Source of the DNA: Parvularcula bermudensis HTCC2503
GTDB lineage: Bacteria; Pseudomonadota; Alphaproteobacteria; Caulobacterales; Parvularculaceae
NCBI RefSeq assembly: GCF_000152825.2
Contig: NC_014414.1
Coordinates: 434,001 to 498,000, forward strand
Direction: 5' to 3'
Length of the DNA: 64,000 nt
The notes below the pieces were generated by a model. The model was not told the DNA's origin. It saw only the letters and a list, made by a program, of their open reading frames with translations, and searched no databases. Position numbers and translations under genes: made by a program. The first letter of the stretch is position 1. The number at the start of each line of letters is the position of its first letter. Positions 1 through 8,263 of this stretch are shown here, piece after piece.

Positions 1-209
1 GAACTCTCCCTGAGGAGGCCAATTGATCAGGGAGGGCGCTGACGACGACCTCGGCGCATTACTATCCATGCGATGCCGCTAGCCCCACAGATCCCCGCCG
101 ACAAGCGACTTCTACGTGCTCGATGAGCACCGGCCCCGCGCGCCGGACCGAGGCGAATTGAACGCCCAAGCCCCCTTACGCGTTACGCCCCCAATAAGGA
201 GAAATCGTG
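1..209. other. Intergenic start of window
   Basis: No gene can be supported here. A 7-bp inverted repeat (CTCCCTG at 6-12, CAGGGAG at 28-34) sits at the left edge and may be the tail of a terminator for a gene outside the window, but no T-run follows it. The last 15 bases hold the ribosome binding site AGGAG (197-201) of the following small gene. Confidence 0.4.
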
Positions 210-428
210 ATGAGCAAAACCTATAATAAGGGCACAACCGTTGAGTGGGAGTGGGGAAACGGGACAGCGAAGGGCGAGGTCCAGGAGAGCTTTACCGAAG
301 AAGTCGAACGTCAGATCGATGGCAATAGCGTCAAGCGCAATGCCGATCAGGACAACCCGGCCTACATGATCGAGCAGTCCGATGGCAGTCGCGTGCTGAA
401 AAGCCATTCCGAACTCCGGAAAGCCTGA
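210..428 (+). CDS. DUF2945 (hypervirulence-associated TUDOR domain) small protein
   Basis: A 72-residue protein covering a single DUF2945 domain, a small beta-barrel related to SH3/Tudor folds. Seen: N-terminal 'YNKGTTVEWEWGNGTAKGEV', the typical opening in which a charged strand carries a conserved WxWGxG-like core, and 'DNPAYMIEQSDGSRVLKSHS' near the C-terminus, also characteristic. The biochemical role of the family is not established; bacterial members are usually stand-alone genes. I chose the ATG at 210 because AGGAG lies 8 nt upstream; a GTG at 207 in frame would add one residue. The gene is alone in its unit, with 131 bp before the next start. Confidence 0.8.
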   Translation: MSKTYNKGTTVEWEWGNGTAKGEVQESFTEEVERQIDGNSVKRNADQDNPAYMIEQSDGSRVLKSHSELRKA

Positions 429-559
429 GCCCTTCATCAAAACACGATATGGGTCTGACAACCTCGACCAATATCGACGCAGTCCAAGGACCGATCGGAG
501 TTGCCAAAGCGATAGGCGCGAGCGCATGTTGGGGGCTCGGTAGAATAGAGCTTTAATAA

Positions 560-1681
560 ATGTCCGCAGCCGCCCCCGTCGCCCGTATCCTCTCCACCGG
601 CCTTTTCACGCCGCCCCACCGGGTATCCAACGAAGAATTGGTCGAAGCCTATAATGCGTGGGCGGAGAGGTGGAATGCAAACCATCCCGACAATCAAAAA
701 CCACTCTCTTCCGCCGAGTTCATCGAGAAAGCATCCGGTATCAAATCCCGTTTCGTCTTGGACAAGGTAGGGATGCTCGATATTGATCGCATGCGTCCTT
801 CCCTCCCCACACGGAGCAATGAAGAGCTTTCGATCATGGCCGAGATCGCCGTCGCCGCCGCCAAGGAGGCGATGGAGGCGGCGGATCTAGGTCCCCAGGA
901 TATCGATGCTGTCCTTTGCGCGGCATCGAACATGCAGCGCCCCTATCCCGCCATGGCCGTTGAGATCCAAAATGCTCTCGGGATCGAGGGATATGGGTTC
1001 GACATGAACGTCGCCTGCGCCAGTGCCGCCTTCGGTATTCAAACGGCGATCGGCCTTCTCTCCACCGGCGCCCGCCGGGTCCTGATGGTCAATCCTGAGA
1101 TCTGTACGGGCCATATCAATTTCCGCGACCGCGACGGACACTTCATCTTCGGTGACGTGGCAACCGCCGTCATTCTTGGCCACCCCGAGGAGGACGGCGC
1201 CTGGAACGCCTTCGATGTGCTCGACACACGACTGAAGACCGTCTTTTCCAATAATATTCGCAACAATATGGGATTTTTAGATCCCTCCACAGACAAAATT
1301 ATCGAATGGGACGATCCTGAGACGGACCGGCTTTTCAAGCAAAATGGCCGATCGGTGTTTAAGGAGGTCATTCCGATGGTCGCCGAGATGATTTGTCAGC
1401 ACCTTGACGACAATGACATCGCCACGGCGGCGATCAAGCGCCTGTGGTTGCACCAGGCGAACCTGAATATGAATGTCCTGATCGCCAAAAAAGTTCTGGG
1501 GCGCGAAGCCACGCCGGAGGAAAACCCCACCGTGCTGGACGAGTACGCCAATACCTCTTCTGCGGGGTCGATTATCGCCTTTCACAAGCATCGCGATGGC
1601 CTCGCCGCCGGGGATATCGGGGTCGTCTCGGGATTTGGCGCGGGCTATTCCGCCGGCTCCATCATCGTCAGGAAGAGCTAA
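560..1681 (+). CDS. Beta-ketoacyl-ACP synthase III family protein (373-aa type)
   Basis: Thiolase-fold enzyme expected to condense an acyl-CoA with malonyl-ACP in the cytoplasm. The catalytic triad of the KAS III family is visible: Cys153 in 'NVACASAAFG', His298 in 'LWLHQANLNMN' and Asn331 in 'YANTSSAGS'. At 373 residues it is longer than housekeeping FabH (about 320), with an extra N-terminal segment (about residues 35-75). This size class includes the Pseudomonas beta-ketodecanoyl-ACP synthase that diverts octanoyl-CoA into fatty acid synthesis; assigning that substrate here is inference. No fatty acid genes adjoin it. The ATG at 560 has no strong Shine-Dalgarno sequence. The 3' end overlaps the convergent MscS gene by 14 bp. 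Confidence 0.88.
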   Translation: MSAAAPVARILSTGLFTPPHRVSNEELVEAYNAWAERWNANHPDNQKPLSSAEFIEKASGIKSRFVLDKVGMLDIDRMRPSLPTRSNEELSIMAEIAVAAAKEAMEAADLGPQDIDAVLCAASNMQRPYPAMAVEIQNALGIEGYGFDMNVACASAAFGIQTAIGLLSTGARRVLMVNPEICTGHINFRDRDGHFIFGDVATAVILGHPEEDGAWNAFDVLDTRLKTVFSNNIRNNMGFLDPSTDKIIEWDDPETDRLFKQNGRSVFKEVIPMVAEMICQHLDDNDIATAAIKRLWLHQANLNMNVLIAKKVLGREATPEENPTVLDEYANTSSAGSIIAFHKHRDGLAAGDIGVVSGFGAGYSAGSIIVRKS

Positions 1682-3518
1682 GCGCGTCTTCGACCGGCCC
1701 TTTAAAGCTCTTATCGGGGAGAAACTCGACTGTCTGTCGCGGAAAGGCGAAGGTGATATCGCGCTCACCGAAGACGTCGACGATCCGACGATTGACCATG
1801 CTGATATGGTCAAGATAGGTGAACCACCCTCTTTCCGTATCGCGCTGAACGGCCGGCGCCGCAAGATCGTCCGCCCGCCCCTCATCCATGAAATAATAAT
1901 GATAGATCCGCAGACTGAGCCATGATTCTTCAAAGCCATAAAAGCTGATATGCGGGTCGGCGTCGCGCCCCTGAGCCCTGGCATCGGCCATGACTTCGTC
2001 TGAGGTCAGGATATCATTTAGCGCTTCGACGGCCCGGTCGAGTTCCGCTGTGTCGGGACGATAAGGAAGCGCAAGGCTCATCTCCCGCCGAATGAAGCCG
2101 CGTGCCGAGAGATTTTCAACCTCCCTGTCGATGAAGAGCATATTGGGAATAGTGACGATATTCCCGTGAAGATCCCTCAACTTGGTCGCCTGTAATTTGA
2201 TGTCCTCCACCACCCCCCAATGTTTATCCATCCGTCCCCCGAACTGGATCCAATCCCCGATAAAGAATGGCCGGTTGAGAAAGATCGTCACCGCCCCGAA
2301 TAAATTCTTCACCGAATCCTGCGCAGCGAGACCCAGGGCGAGTCCCACCACCCCAAATCCGAGGATCAGCGCACCAACATTGACGCCCAGCACATTCTCC
2401 AAAACGAAGATGAGAAATATTGTAATCACCACAGTACGGAGGATACGACGAACGATCGTCACGACCATGCGATCATAATGGCCAGATCCCGTCTTTTGGA
2501 TATTACGATGGGCAAAGGCGGTGATCGTATCGATGCCTGAGATCACCAGCATGGCAAAGGCGGTCAACAGGAGGAAGCGCGGCAACTCGTATTTCAACGG
2601 CAGAAACACAGGCCCAAGGGTCAAGAATCCCATGGCGATGGCAAAGGCCACCGTGAAGACGAATATCCCTAAGGTAATGCCGAGCCCGTTGAGGGTCATC
2701 GCCACCATGCCATGATCCTGTCGGCGGCTCCTTAGGCTCAACCAACGGACACCGCGATGGATCCCGATCCCGGCAAGTACGCCGAGGCCCGTCGTCGCCA
2801 AGAACAAAAACCATCCCCGCACGCCCGTCTCTTCGACCAGCGGACTGAAAGCCCGGATGAAATAGGCACCGCCATCATCCTCCCCATAGCGGGGCGGGAG
2901 CGGTTCCATCGCCTCCGACAGCGCCTCAAGCCCGCTGAGGGTGGCTTCAGAGAACAGCCACGTCCCCTCCCCATATCGCTGCACGGCAATTTCGCTGTTC
3001 GCTGGAGGCGCGGTGTCGAGAGCGCGCCACACCCAAATATGATCGGAGCCGCGAGGAAAATATTCAAAGCGCGTATCTCCCGACTGCTGCACCCCCTCAC
3101 CGCCCGGGAGGGTGACGGGAGAGACAGGCCCCAAGCGCAAGAACACACCATAGAGCCGGACAGCGTCGGTGCGCGGCGTGCCGGGCGGAAAACACGCCAT
3201 GGCCCGCTCAAAGCCGAGATCGACATAACCGCGCCCCACCAAATCCATGGCATTGAGAAATGTCATGACCGTCGCCCGCGGGCTGTCCTGGCCGTTGAAC
3301 CGCGGATCGTCGATCGGGTCGCGCTTTTCGGTGGTTTGGATCTTGCCGATCAGCAATTTGCTGCCGGAGCCGAGGGCATCGAGCATATCCCGCGCGACCC
3401 CGCCCGAATGCCCTTCGGGATAGGCGCCTGTCCCCTCGTCCTGCCCCCCCATTCCAGGTTGGGCCGCCGCAATGCCGCCCCAGAGGACGGCGATCATGAA
3501 GAGCCGCCATAATGACAT
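1668..3518 (-). CDS. MscS-family mechanosensitive ion channel
   Basis: Inner-membrane channel expected to release solutes on hypo-osmotic shock. The 616-residue product begins with a signal-like hydrophobic segment ('FMIAVLWGGIAAA'), then has a soluble domain of about 200 residues, several membrane helices, and a classic MscS core: pore helix 'ALILGFGVVGLALGLAAQD', then 'FGAVTIFLNRPFFIGDWI' and the beta domain with 'GNIVTIPNM'. The large N-terminal extension makes it a long MscS (E. coli MscS is 286 residues). The frame is open to 3758, but the ATG at 3518 is preferred: it follows AGAGG at suitable spacing and directly precedes the signal segment, leaving a normal divergent gap to the HD gene. 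Confidence 0.85.
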   Translation of the reverse strand: MSLWRLFMIAVLWGGIAAAQPGMGGQDEGTGAYPEGHSGGVARDMLDALGSGSKLLIGKIQTTEKRDPIDDPRFNGQDSPRATVMTFLNAMDLVGRGYVDLGFERAMACFPPGTPRTDAVRLYGVFLRLGPVSPVTLPGGEGVQQSGDTRFEYFPRGSDHIWVWRALDTAPPANSEIAVQRYGEGTWLFSEATLSGLEALSEAMEPLPPRYGEDDGGAYFIRAFSPLVEETGVRGWFLFLATTGLGVLAGIGIHRGVRWLSLRSRRQDHGMVAMTLNGLGITLGIFVFTVAFAIAMGFLTLGPVFLPLKYELPRFLLLTAFAMLVISGIDTITAFAHRNIQKTGSGHYDRMVVTIVRRILRTVVITIFLIFVLENVLGVNVGALILGFGVVGLALGLAAQDSVKNLFGAVTIFLNRPFFIGDWIQFGGRMDKHWGVVEDIKLQATKLRDLHGNIVTIPNMLFIDREVENLSARGFIRREMSLALPYRPDTAELDRAVEALNDILTSDEVMADARAQGRDADPHISFYGFEESWLSLRIYHYYFMDEGRADDLAAPAVQRDTERGWFTYLDHISMVNRRIVDVFGERDITFAFPRQTVEFLPDKSFKGPVEDALSSS

Positions 3519-3637
3519 GCGCCCACCTCTCTCGCCTTGTCGTCGAAGGACGATAGGGCGCCCTGTGAAAATGTCGCGCCGCGATCGGGGAAAAGCCCCC
3601 CGATGACCTTGCCGCATCAATGCGGTAAGCCCCGACC

Positions 3638-4240
3638 ATGCCCCAATTGACGAACCCGCCGCGGGCCTGGCAGCGGATGTTGTCCGGTCGACGCCTCGAC
3701 ATTCTCGACCCCTCCCCCCTCGATATCGAGATCGAAGATATCGCCCATGGGCTGGCACGGGTGGCCAGATGGAACGGACAGACCACCGGGGCCCTGCCCT
3801 TTAATGTCGCGCAACACAGCGTCATCGTGGCTGATTTTTGCACTGAGCTTTCACCGCAATGGCCGCGGGAATGGCGGCTGGCGGCCCTGCTCCATGATGC
3901 GCCGGAATATGTAATCGGCGATATGATTTCGCCGTTCAAATCCGCTCTCGGTGAGCATTATCGGCGCGTCGAACGCGGGCTACAGCAGGCCATTCACCTC
4001 AGATTCGGTCTGCCCGCCATTCTACCGGAGCGAGTCGAAAAGCTCATCAAAAAGGCCGACCGTGCCTGTGCCTTCTTCGAAGCGACCCAGATTGCCGGTT
4101 TCGAAGAAGAAGAGGCGCGCCGCCTCTTCCCGGTGCCCCAAGCGGTCTCGCCCCTCAACATCACCGCCATGACGGCGAGCGAGTCGCAGCAGCTTTTCCT
4201 TGAGCGGTTCACCGCCCTTATCGAAGAAGAAGCGGCTTAG
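3638..4240 (+). CDS. HD-domain phosphohydrolase (YfbR-like)
   Basis: Metal-dependent phosphohydrolase of the HD superfamily, 200 residues. The metal site is visible: 'NVAQHSV' supplies the first His, 'LLHDAPEYVIGD' the HD pair, and a later 'KKADRACAF' the last Asp. The N-terminus 'RAWQRMLSGRRLDILDPSP' is typical of the alphaproteobacterial subfamily usually named HD family hydrolase. Similarity to YfbR suggests action on a nucleotide, but the substrate is not known. It is divergent from the MscS gene across about 120 bp. The ATG at 3638 has a weak Shine-Dalgarno sequence. After the stop a run of six G, CT and seven C (4240-4254) could form a GC-only hairpin. Confidence 0.8.
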   Translation: MPQLTNPPRAWQRMLSGRRLDILDPSPLDIEIEDIAHGLARVARWNGQTTGALPFNVAQHSVIVADFCTELSPQWPREWRLAALLHDAPEYVIGDMISPFKSALGEHYRRVERGLQQAIHLRFGLPAILPERVEKLIKKADRACAFFEATQIAGFEEEEARRLFPVPQAVSPLNITAMTASESQQLFLERFTALIEEEAA

Positions 4241-4481
4241 GGGGGCTCCCCCCCACGGCGAAGTGGTCGACAGATTTGGTGAAATCCCGGCCTTTCGCCG
4301 AAGGAGCCTTGGAATAGGAGGAGAGAAAATGATCCGCCATCCGAGCGTCTGGATCAGTATATATCGCCTTACCCCCACAGCCCGCTGAGAAGAAGATTGT
4401 CGCTGACCCTAGCCCCCCCTACACTCGATAGTGTATCGGTCACCGCTCGCTAGGAGCGAATTACACGGAGCGGTTTCACCA
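4241..4481. other. Intergenic region before NAD regulator
   Basis: No gene visible. It holds the GC-only inverted run just after the HD gene and, at 4420-4435, a perfect palindrome described separately. CGGAG at 4466-4470 is the likely ribosome binding site for the GTG at 4482. Confidence 0.5.
4420..4435. promoter_or_regulatory. Palindrome upstream of NAD regulator, candidate autoregulatory operator
   Basis: TACACT-CGAT-AGTGTA is a perfect inverted repeat with 6-bp arms, 47 bp before the preferred start of the NrtR/NadQ-like gene. It shares the ACTCG half-site core with the palindrome on the nadA promoter (5553-5567). This fits, but does not prove, autoregulation by the same protein. Confidence 0.4.
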
Positions 4482-5441
4482 GTGCCAGAACCTCGGCTGG
4501 TCATCGGCCTCAACGCGGTGTTGTCCGCGCTGGACGGCACCGCGCCAAAAGTCTTGTGCGTGGAGCGGGCGCTTGGCCCCTCCCTTCCCTTCGGTCGGTT
4601 CGACCCGGATCGACACCGCACCTTCGAAATCGGTCTGCGCGAATTCATCGAGCGACAAGCCGATGTGCCCGTCGGCTATGTCGAGCAGCTCTATACCTTC
4701 GGCGATATGGGGCGGGAGGCGCCCCGCGCGCGCATGAAAGACGGCACCCCGTCGGACCGGGTGGTGTCGGTGGGGTATCTCGGTCTGGCCCCTGAAATTA
4801 CGGAACCGGCGATCGAACGCGCGAGCTGGTGTCATTGGTACACTTATTTTCCGTGGGAAGACCTTAGAAACGGTCCCTCAAAACTCCTGACAGAGGATCT
4901 GATCCCGGCCCTGCTCGACTGGGCGGGCCAACGGCCCGGCGACCGGATGCGGGTGGATGCGGCCTTCGGCCTCGGCGATGCGCCATGGGAGGAGGAGCGG
5001 GTGCTCGATCGCTATGAGCTCATGTATGAGGCCCGTCTCGTCGAAGAAGCCGCCCGCGATGTGTTCGGCGAGGGGGACGGCGAACGGGAGCCCTCCCCCG
5101 GCCGCTATGGTCAACCGATGATGTCAGACCATCGGCGCATCCTGGCAACGGCGATCGATCGGTTGCGCGGCAAACTCAGATACCGCCCCATTGTCTTTCA
5201 GATGGTTCCCCCGGTGTTCACCCTCACAGATCTCCAAAGGGCGGTAGAGGCCATTCTCGGTTTTCCCCTCCACAAGCAGAATTTCCGCCGCTCGGTCGAA
5301 GCGGTTGGTCTGGCCGAAAAAACCGGCGAGGTGACCGGCTCCACCGGTGGCCGGCCGGCCGCCCTCTATCGGGCCAGTCGCCTCGCCCTGCAGAAGCACG
5401 GCCCGGGGCTCCCCCTCCCCCGTTTTCGGCCCAAATGCTAA
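4482..5441 (+). CDS. Nudix-related NAD biosynthesis regulator (NrtR/NadQ-like)
   Basis: Probable transcription factor controlling NAD synthesis. It has the NrtR architecture: an N-terminal Nudix-like domain ('RLVIGLNAVLSALDG', then 'FIERQADVPVGYVEQLYTFG') without an intact hydrolase Nudix box, and a C-terminal winged helix recognisable from 'PPVFTLTDLQRAVEAILG' followed by 'KQNFRRSVE'. In many alphaproteobacteria a COG4111 protein of this kind (called NadQ) represses nadABC, and here the gene sits directly upstream of nadABC, which strongly supports the role. The reading frame extends to a GTG at 4431, but that lies inside a palindrome; GTG 4482, with CGGAG 11 nt upstream and 'PEPRLVIGLN' following, fits better. 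The ligand (NAD or an intermediate) is not evident. Confidence 0.82.
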   Translation: MPEPRLVIGLNAVLSALDGTAPKVLCVERALGPSLPFGRFDPDRHRTFEIGLREFIERQADVPVGYVEQLYTFGDMGREAPRARMKDGTPSDRVVSVGYLGLAPEITEPAIERASWCHWYTYFPWEDLRNGPSKLLTEDLIPALLDWAGQRPGDRMRVDAAFGLGDAPWEEERVLDRYELMYEARLVEEAARDVFGEGDGEREPSPGRYGQPMMSDHRRILATAIDRLRGKLRYRPIVFQMVPPVFTLTDLQRAVEAILGFPLHKQNFRRSVEAVGLAEKTGEVTGSTGGRPAALYRASRLALQKHGPGLPLPRFRPKC

Positions 5442-5504
5442 TCTAACGCCGCAAGGGCCGGCGGCGCCTTTGCCGCAGTAAGGGAATGGAAACTTCCAGC
5501 GGTC

Positions 5505-5520
5505 AAAGGCGTTTGCCTTT
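5505..5520. repeat. AAAGGC/GCCTTT inverted repeat
   Basis: AAAGGC-GTTT-GCCTTT, 64 bp after the regulator gene. It could fold as a short hairpin terminator for that gene, but is followed by TGCTCTTG and not by a T-run, so its role is uncertain. Confidence 0.3.
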
Positions 5521-5525
5521 TGCTC

Positions 5526-5567
5526 TTGAAGGGCATAAGTTCACTGCACATATACTCGTAATGAGTA
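5526..5567 (+). promoter_or_regulatory. nadA promoter with overlapping palindromic operator
   Basis: A -10-like TATACT (5551-5556) with TTGAAG (5526-5531) 19 nt upstream forms a plausible sigma70-type promoter. The -10 is overlapped by TACTC-GTAAT-GAGTA (5553-5567), a 5-bp inverted repeat around a 5-nt centre, 44 bp before the nadA ATG. A repressor bound here would block polymerase; the adjacent NrtR/NadQ-like gene is the natural candidate. The function is inferred from position and symmetry. Confidence 0.55.
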
Positions 5568-5611
5568 AAAGGGGCTGATGCTAAGTCTCTGACTCGAAGG
5601 GAGAGATAATA

Positions 5612-6712
5612 ATGGCCGCCCATGGATTTGATGGCGAAATTCCCCTGACCTTTACAGACGAGGTGCGCCGAAAGACGGACCCTCTTTATCCCCAAGTGGC
5701 GAAATTCATGCCGCGTATGGAGTGGGAACTGCACGCGCCGATCATCGCGAGGATCAATGACCTCAAAGCGCAAAAGAACGCCGTGATTCTCGCCCATAAT
5801 TACATGACGCCGGACATCTTTTTCGCCGTCGGCGATTTCCGAGGCGACAGCCTGCAATTAGCCAGGGAGGCCGCGGCCACCGACGCCGACATAATTGTGC
5901 AGGCCGGGGTCCACTTCATGGCGGAAACCTCTAAAATTCTCGCCCCGGAAAAGACGGTGCTCATCCCCTCGCTGGAGGCGGGGTGCTCGCTTGCCTCCTC
6001 GATCACCGGCGCGGATGTGCGGCTCTTGAAAGAGCGCTATCCGGGAACGCCGGTCGTCACCTATGTGAACACCACGGCGGACGTGAAGGCGGAGACGGAT
6101 ATTTGCTGCACCTCGTCGAACGCCGTCCAGGTCGTCGAACATATCTGCGCCGAATTCGGCACCGACCAGGTCATCCTCATCCCCGATCAGTATCTTGCCA
6201 AGAATGTTGCGGCGATGACCGACAAAAAGGTGATCACCTGGGCCGGGGCGTGTGAGGTCCATGAGCGCTTTACCGCCGAGGACATTCGCGAAATACGCGC
6301 CGGCAAGCCGGGCGTGATCGTCCTGGCGCACCCCGAATGCCCCCCCGACGTCTTGGCCGAGGCGGATTTCGCCGGGTCGACCGCCGCCATGTCGGGCTAT
6401 GTGTCGAAGAACAAGCCCAAAGACGTCGTGCTGATCACCGAATGTTCGATGTCGGACAATGTGGCAGCGGAAAATCCCGATGTCGCCTTTGTTCGTCCGT
6501 GCAATCTTTGCCCTCACATGAAGCGGATCAGCTTGGAGGGAATTTTGCGCTCACTGGAATCCGGCGAGCATGAGGTGACCGTCGACCCTGTCATTGCGCA
6601 GCGGGCCCGCGCCGCGGTGGAACGAATGATCGATCTTCCCCTCACAGGCTCCGTCTCAAACTATTCGGTGACGACCAGCGGCGCCGATGTGATCGCCGTC
6701 GAACAGCGTTGA
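5612..6712 (+). CDS. nadA: Quinolinate synthase NadA
   Basis: Condenses iminoaspartate with dihydroxyacetone phosphate to quinolinate, the second step of de novo NAD synthesis; a cytoplasmic [4Fe-4S] enzyme. At 366 residues it is the usual length. Cysteines at the cluster positions known from E. coli are present: Cys125 in 'EAGCSLASS', Cys214 in 'GACEVHE' and Cys300 in the 'CNLCPHM' segment. 'AHNYMTPDI' and '[10 protein letters not shown]' are family hallmarks. The ATG at 5612 is preceded by AAGGGAGAG (5598-5606). First gene of nadA-nadB-nadC, with nadB starting 7 bp after its stop. Regulation is likely through the promoter palindrome upstream. Confidence 0.97.
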   Translation: MAAHGFDGEIPLTFTDEVRRKTDPLYPQVAKFMPRMEWELHAPIIARINDLKAQKNAVILAHNYMTPDIFFAVGDFRGDSLQLAREAAATDADIIVQAGVHFMAETSKILAPEKTVLIPSLEAGCSLASSITGADVRLLKERYPGTPVVTYVNTTADVKAETDICCTSSNAVQVVEHICAEFGTDQVILIPDQYLAKNVAAMTDKKVITWAGACEVHERFTAEDIREIRAGKPGVIVLAHPECPPDVLAEADFAGSTAAMSGYVSKNKPKDVVLITECSMSDNVAAENPDVAFVRPCNLCPHMKRISLEGILRSLESGEHEVTVDPVIAQRARAAVERMIDLPLTGSVSNYSVTTSGADVIAVEQR

Positions 6713-6719
6713 GACCGTC

Positions 6720-8216
6720 GTGAGTTCCGCTGCCCCGCCGGGCCGGATTATCATCGTTGGGGCCGGCATCGCCGGGTTGGCGGCCGCCGTCAGCTTGGCC
6801 CCCTCTCCGGTCACCCTGGTCACCGCCGGGGAAATCGGCCATGGCGGCTCCTCCGCATGGGCCCAGGGGGGATTGGCGGCGGCTCTGTCCCCTGACGATT
6901 CGCCTGAGGAGCATCTCCAGGACACCCTGTCGGCGGGTGCAGGATTGGTCGACCCCGACGCGGCGCGCCTCTTGTGTGAGGAGGCCCCGGGAGCCGTCCA
7001 CTGGCTCGCCGAGCTGGGCGTCCCCTTCGATCGTGAAAAGGACGGACGCTTTCGACTTGGACGAGAGGCGGCCCATCATCGCCACCGTATCGCCCATGTC
7101 GGCGGTGACGAAGCCGGCGCCGCGGTGATCGATGCTTTGACCCATGCCGCGCAAAACACCCCCTCGATCACAATCCACGAACGATGCGTCGTCCATAAAT
7201 TACTGGTCGATGAAGACGGCGTGACGGGGGTTATGGCGCGCGATATTACCGCCGGAGAGAACCGCCTACTGCCCGCCGATCACGTCATCTTCGCCCTTGG
7301 CGGGGTTGGCGGATTATTCGCGGTCACCACCAATCCGCTGATGGCCCAAGGCCATGGTCTGGCCATGGCCCATGAGGCCGGGGCCACCCTCAGGGATCTT
7401 GAATTCATCCAATTTCATCCGACGGGGATCGATGTCGGGCGAGACCCCGCCCCGCTGGCCACCGAGGCCTTGCGGGGGGCCGGGGCGACGCTGCACGATG
7501 GCCACGGCCGCCGCTTTATGGTTGAGCGCCACCCTGAGGCGGAGCTGGCCCCAAGGGATATTGTCGCCCGCGGCGTTGCCGATGCCATTGCCAAGACGGG
7601 AGAGGCCTTTCTCGACACCCGACAGGCGATCGGCGCTGACATGAAAGCGCAGTTTCCAACCGTCTATGCCGCCTGTCGCGAGGCGGGGCTCGACCCGGTG
7701 ACCAAACCTATATCGATCGCGCCGGCCGCGCATTATCACATGGGGGGGATCCTGACCGATCTCGACGGGCGATCTGACGTACCCGGCCTTTACGCCATTG
7801 GCGAGTGCGCCAGCACGGGGGTTCATGGCGCCAATCGACTGGCCTCAAATTCCCTGACCGAAGCGGTCGTCTTTGCCCGACGCGCAGCGGCGGATATTCA
7901 CCGCCACCCTCGTCAGGCCGGGCCGTGTATTGCTGAAGAGATCCCCCTCCCCCTGTCCCCGCCGCCGAACGACCGCGACCGACGGCGGCGGATGGCGGCC
8001 GACTGTGGGCTGCGTCGGGATCACGATGGACTGTCCCGCCTCAGTGCCTCCCTTGCGGCGACCTCGCCGACAACGGAAGGGGACCGCCTCTCCCTCCTGG
8101 CGGCCAAAATGATTGTCAGAGCGGCGCTCGACCGGGAGGAGAGCCGCGGGGCGCACCAGCGGACGGATTTTCCGCAGACCGCCATCCCCCACCACACCCT
8201 TACCCCCGGCGCCTAA
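6720..8216 (+). CDS. nadB: L-aspartate oxidase NadB
   Basis: FAD enzyme that oxidises L-aspartate to iminoaspartate, the substrate of NadA. The N-terminal dinucleotide fold 'IIIVGAGIAGLAAAVSL' and the FAD contact segment 'GHGGSSAWAQGGLAA' are clear, as are 'FHPTG' and 'GECASTGVHGANRLASNS' of the succinate dehydrogenase/aspartate oxidase flavoprotein family. At 498 residues it is somewhat shorter than E. coli NadB (540), mainly in the C-terminal helical part. The start is GTG at 6720, 7 bp after nadA, implying translational coupling. Confidence 0.96.
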   Translation: MSSAAPPGRIIIVGAGIAGLAAAVSLAPSPVTLVTAGEIGHGGSSAWAQGGLAAALSPDDSPEEHLQDTLSAGAGLVDPDAARLLCEEAPGAVHWLAELGVPFDREKDGRFRLGREAAHHRHRIAHVGGDEAGAAVIDALTHAAQNTPSITIHERCVVHKLLVDEDGVTGVMARDITAGENRLLPADHVIFALGGVGGLFAVTTNPLMAQGHGLAMAHEAGATLRDLEFIQFHPTGIDVGRDPAPLATEALRGAGATLHDGHGRRFMVERHPEAELAPRDIVARGVADAIAKTGEAFLDTRQAIGADMKAQFPTVYAACREAGLDPVTKPISIAPAAHYHMGGILTDLDGRSDVPGLYAIGECASTGVHGANRLASNSLTEAVVFARRAAADIHRHPRQAGPCIAEEIPLPLSPPPNDRDRRRRMAADCGLRRDHDGLSRLSASLAATSPTTEGDRLSLLAAKMIVRAALDREESRGAHQRTDFPQTAIPHHTLTPGA

Positions 8217-8263
8217 CCGCGTATCTCCTGCGCCAAAGGCGCCCAACTGAGCTGAGCCCGCCC

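Noticed and set aside
1-34. Inverted repeat at the left edge as an attachment site or insertion-sequence end
   Set aside because: Only 7-bp arms, and no transposase, integrase or target duplication in view.
4431-4481. Longer N-terminus of the NAD regulator starting at GTG 4431
   Set aside because: The codon lies inside the palindrome, has no ribosome binding site, and the added residues do not resemble the family; GTG 4482 fits better.
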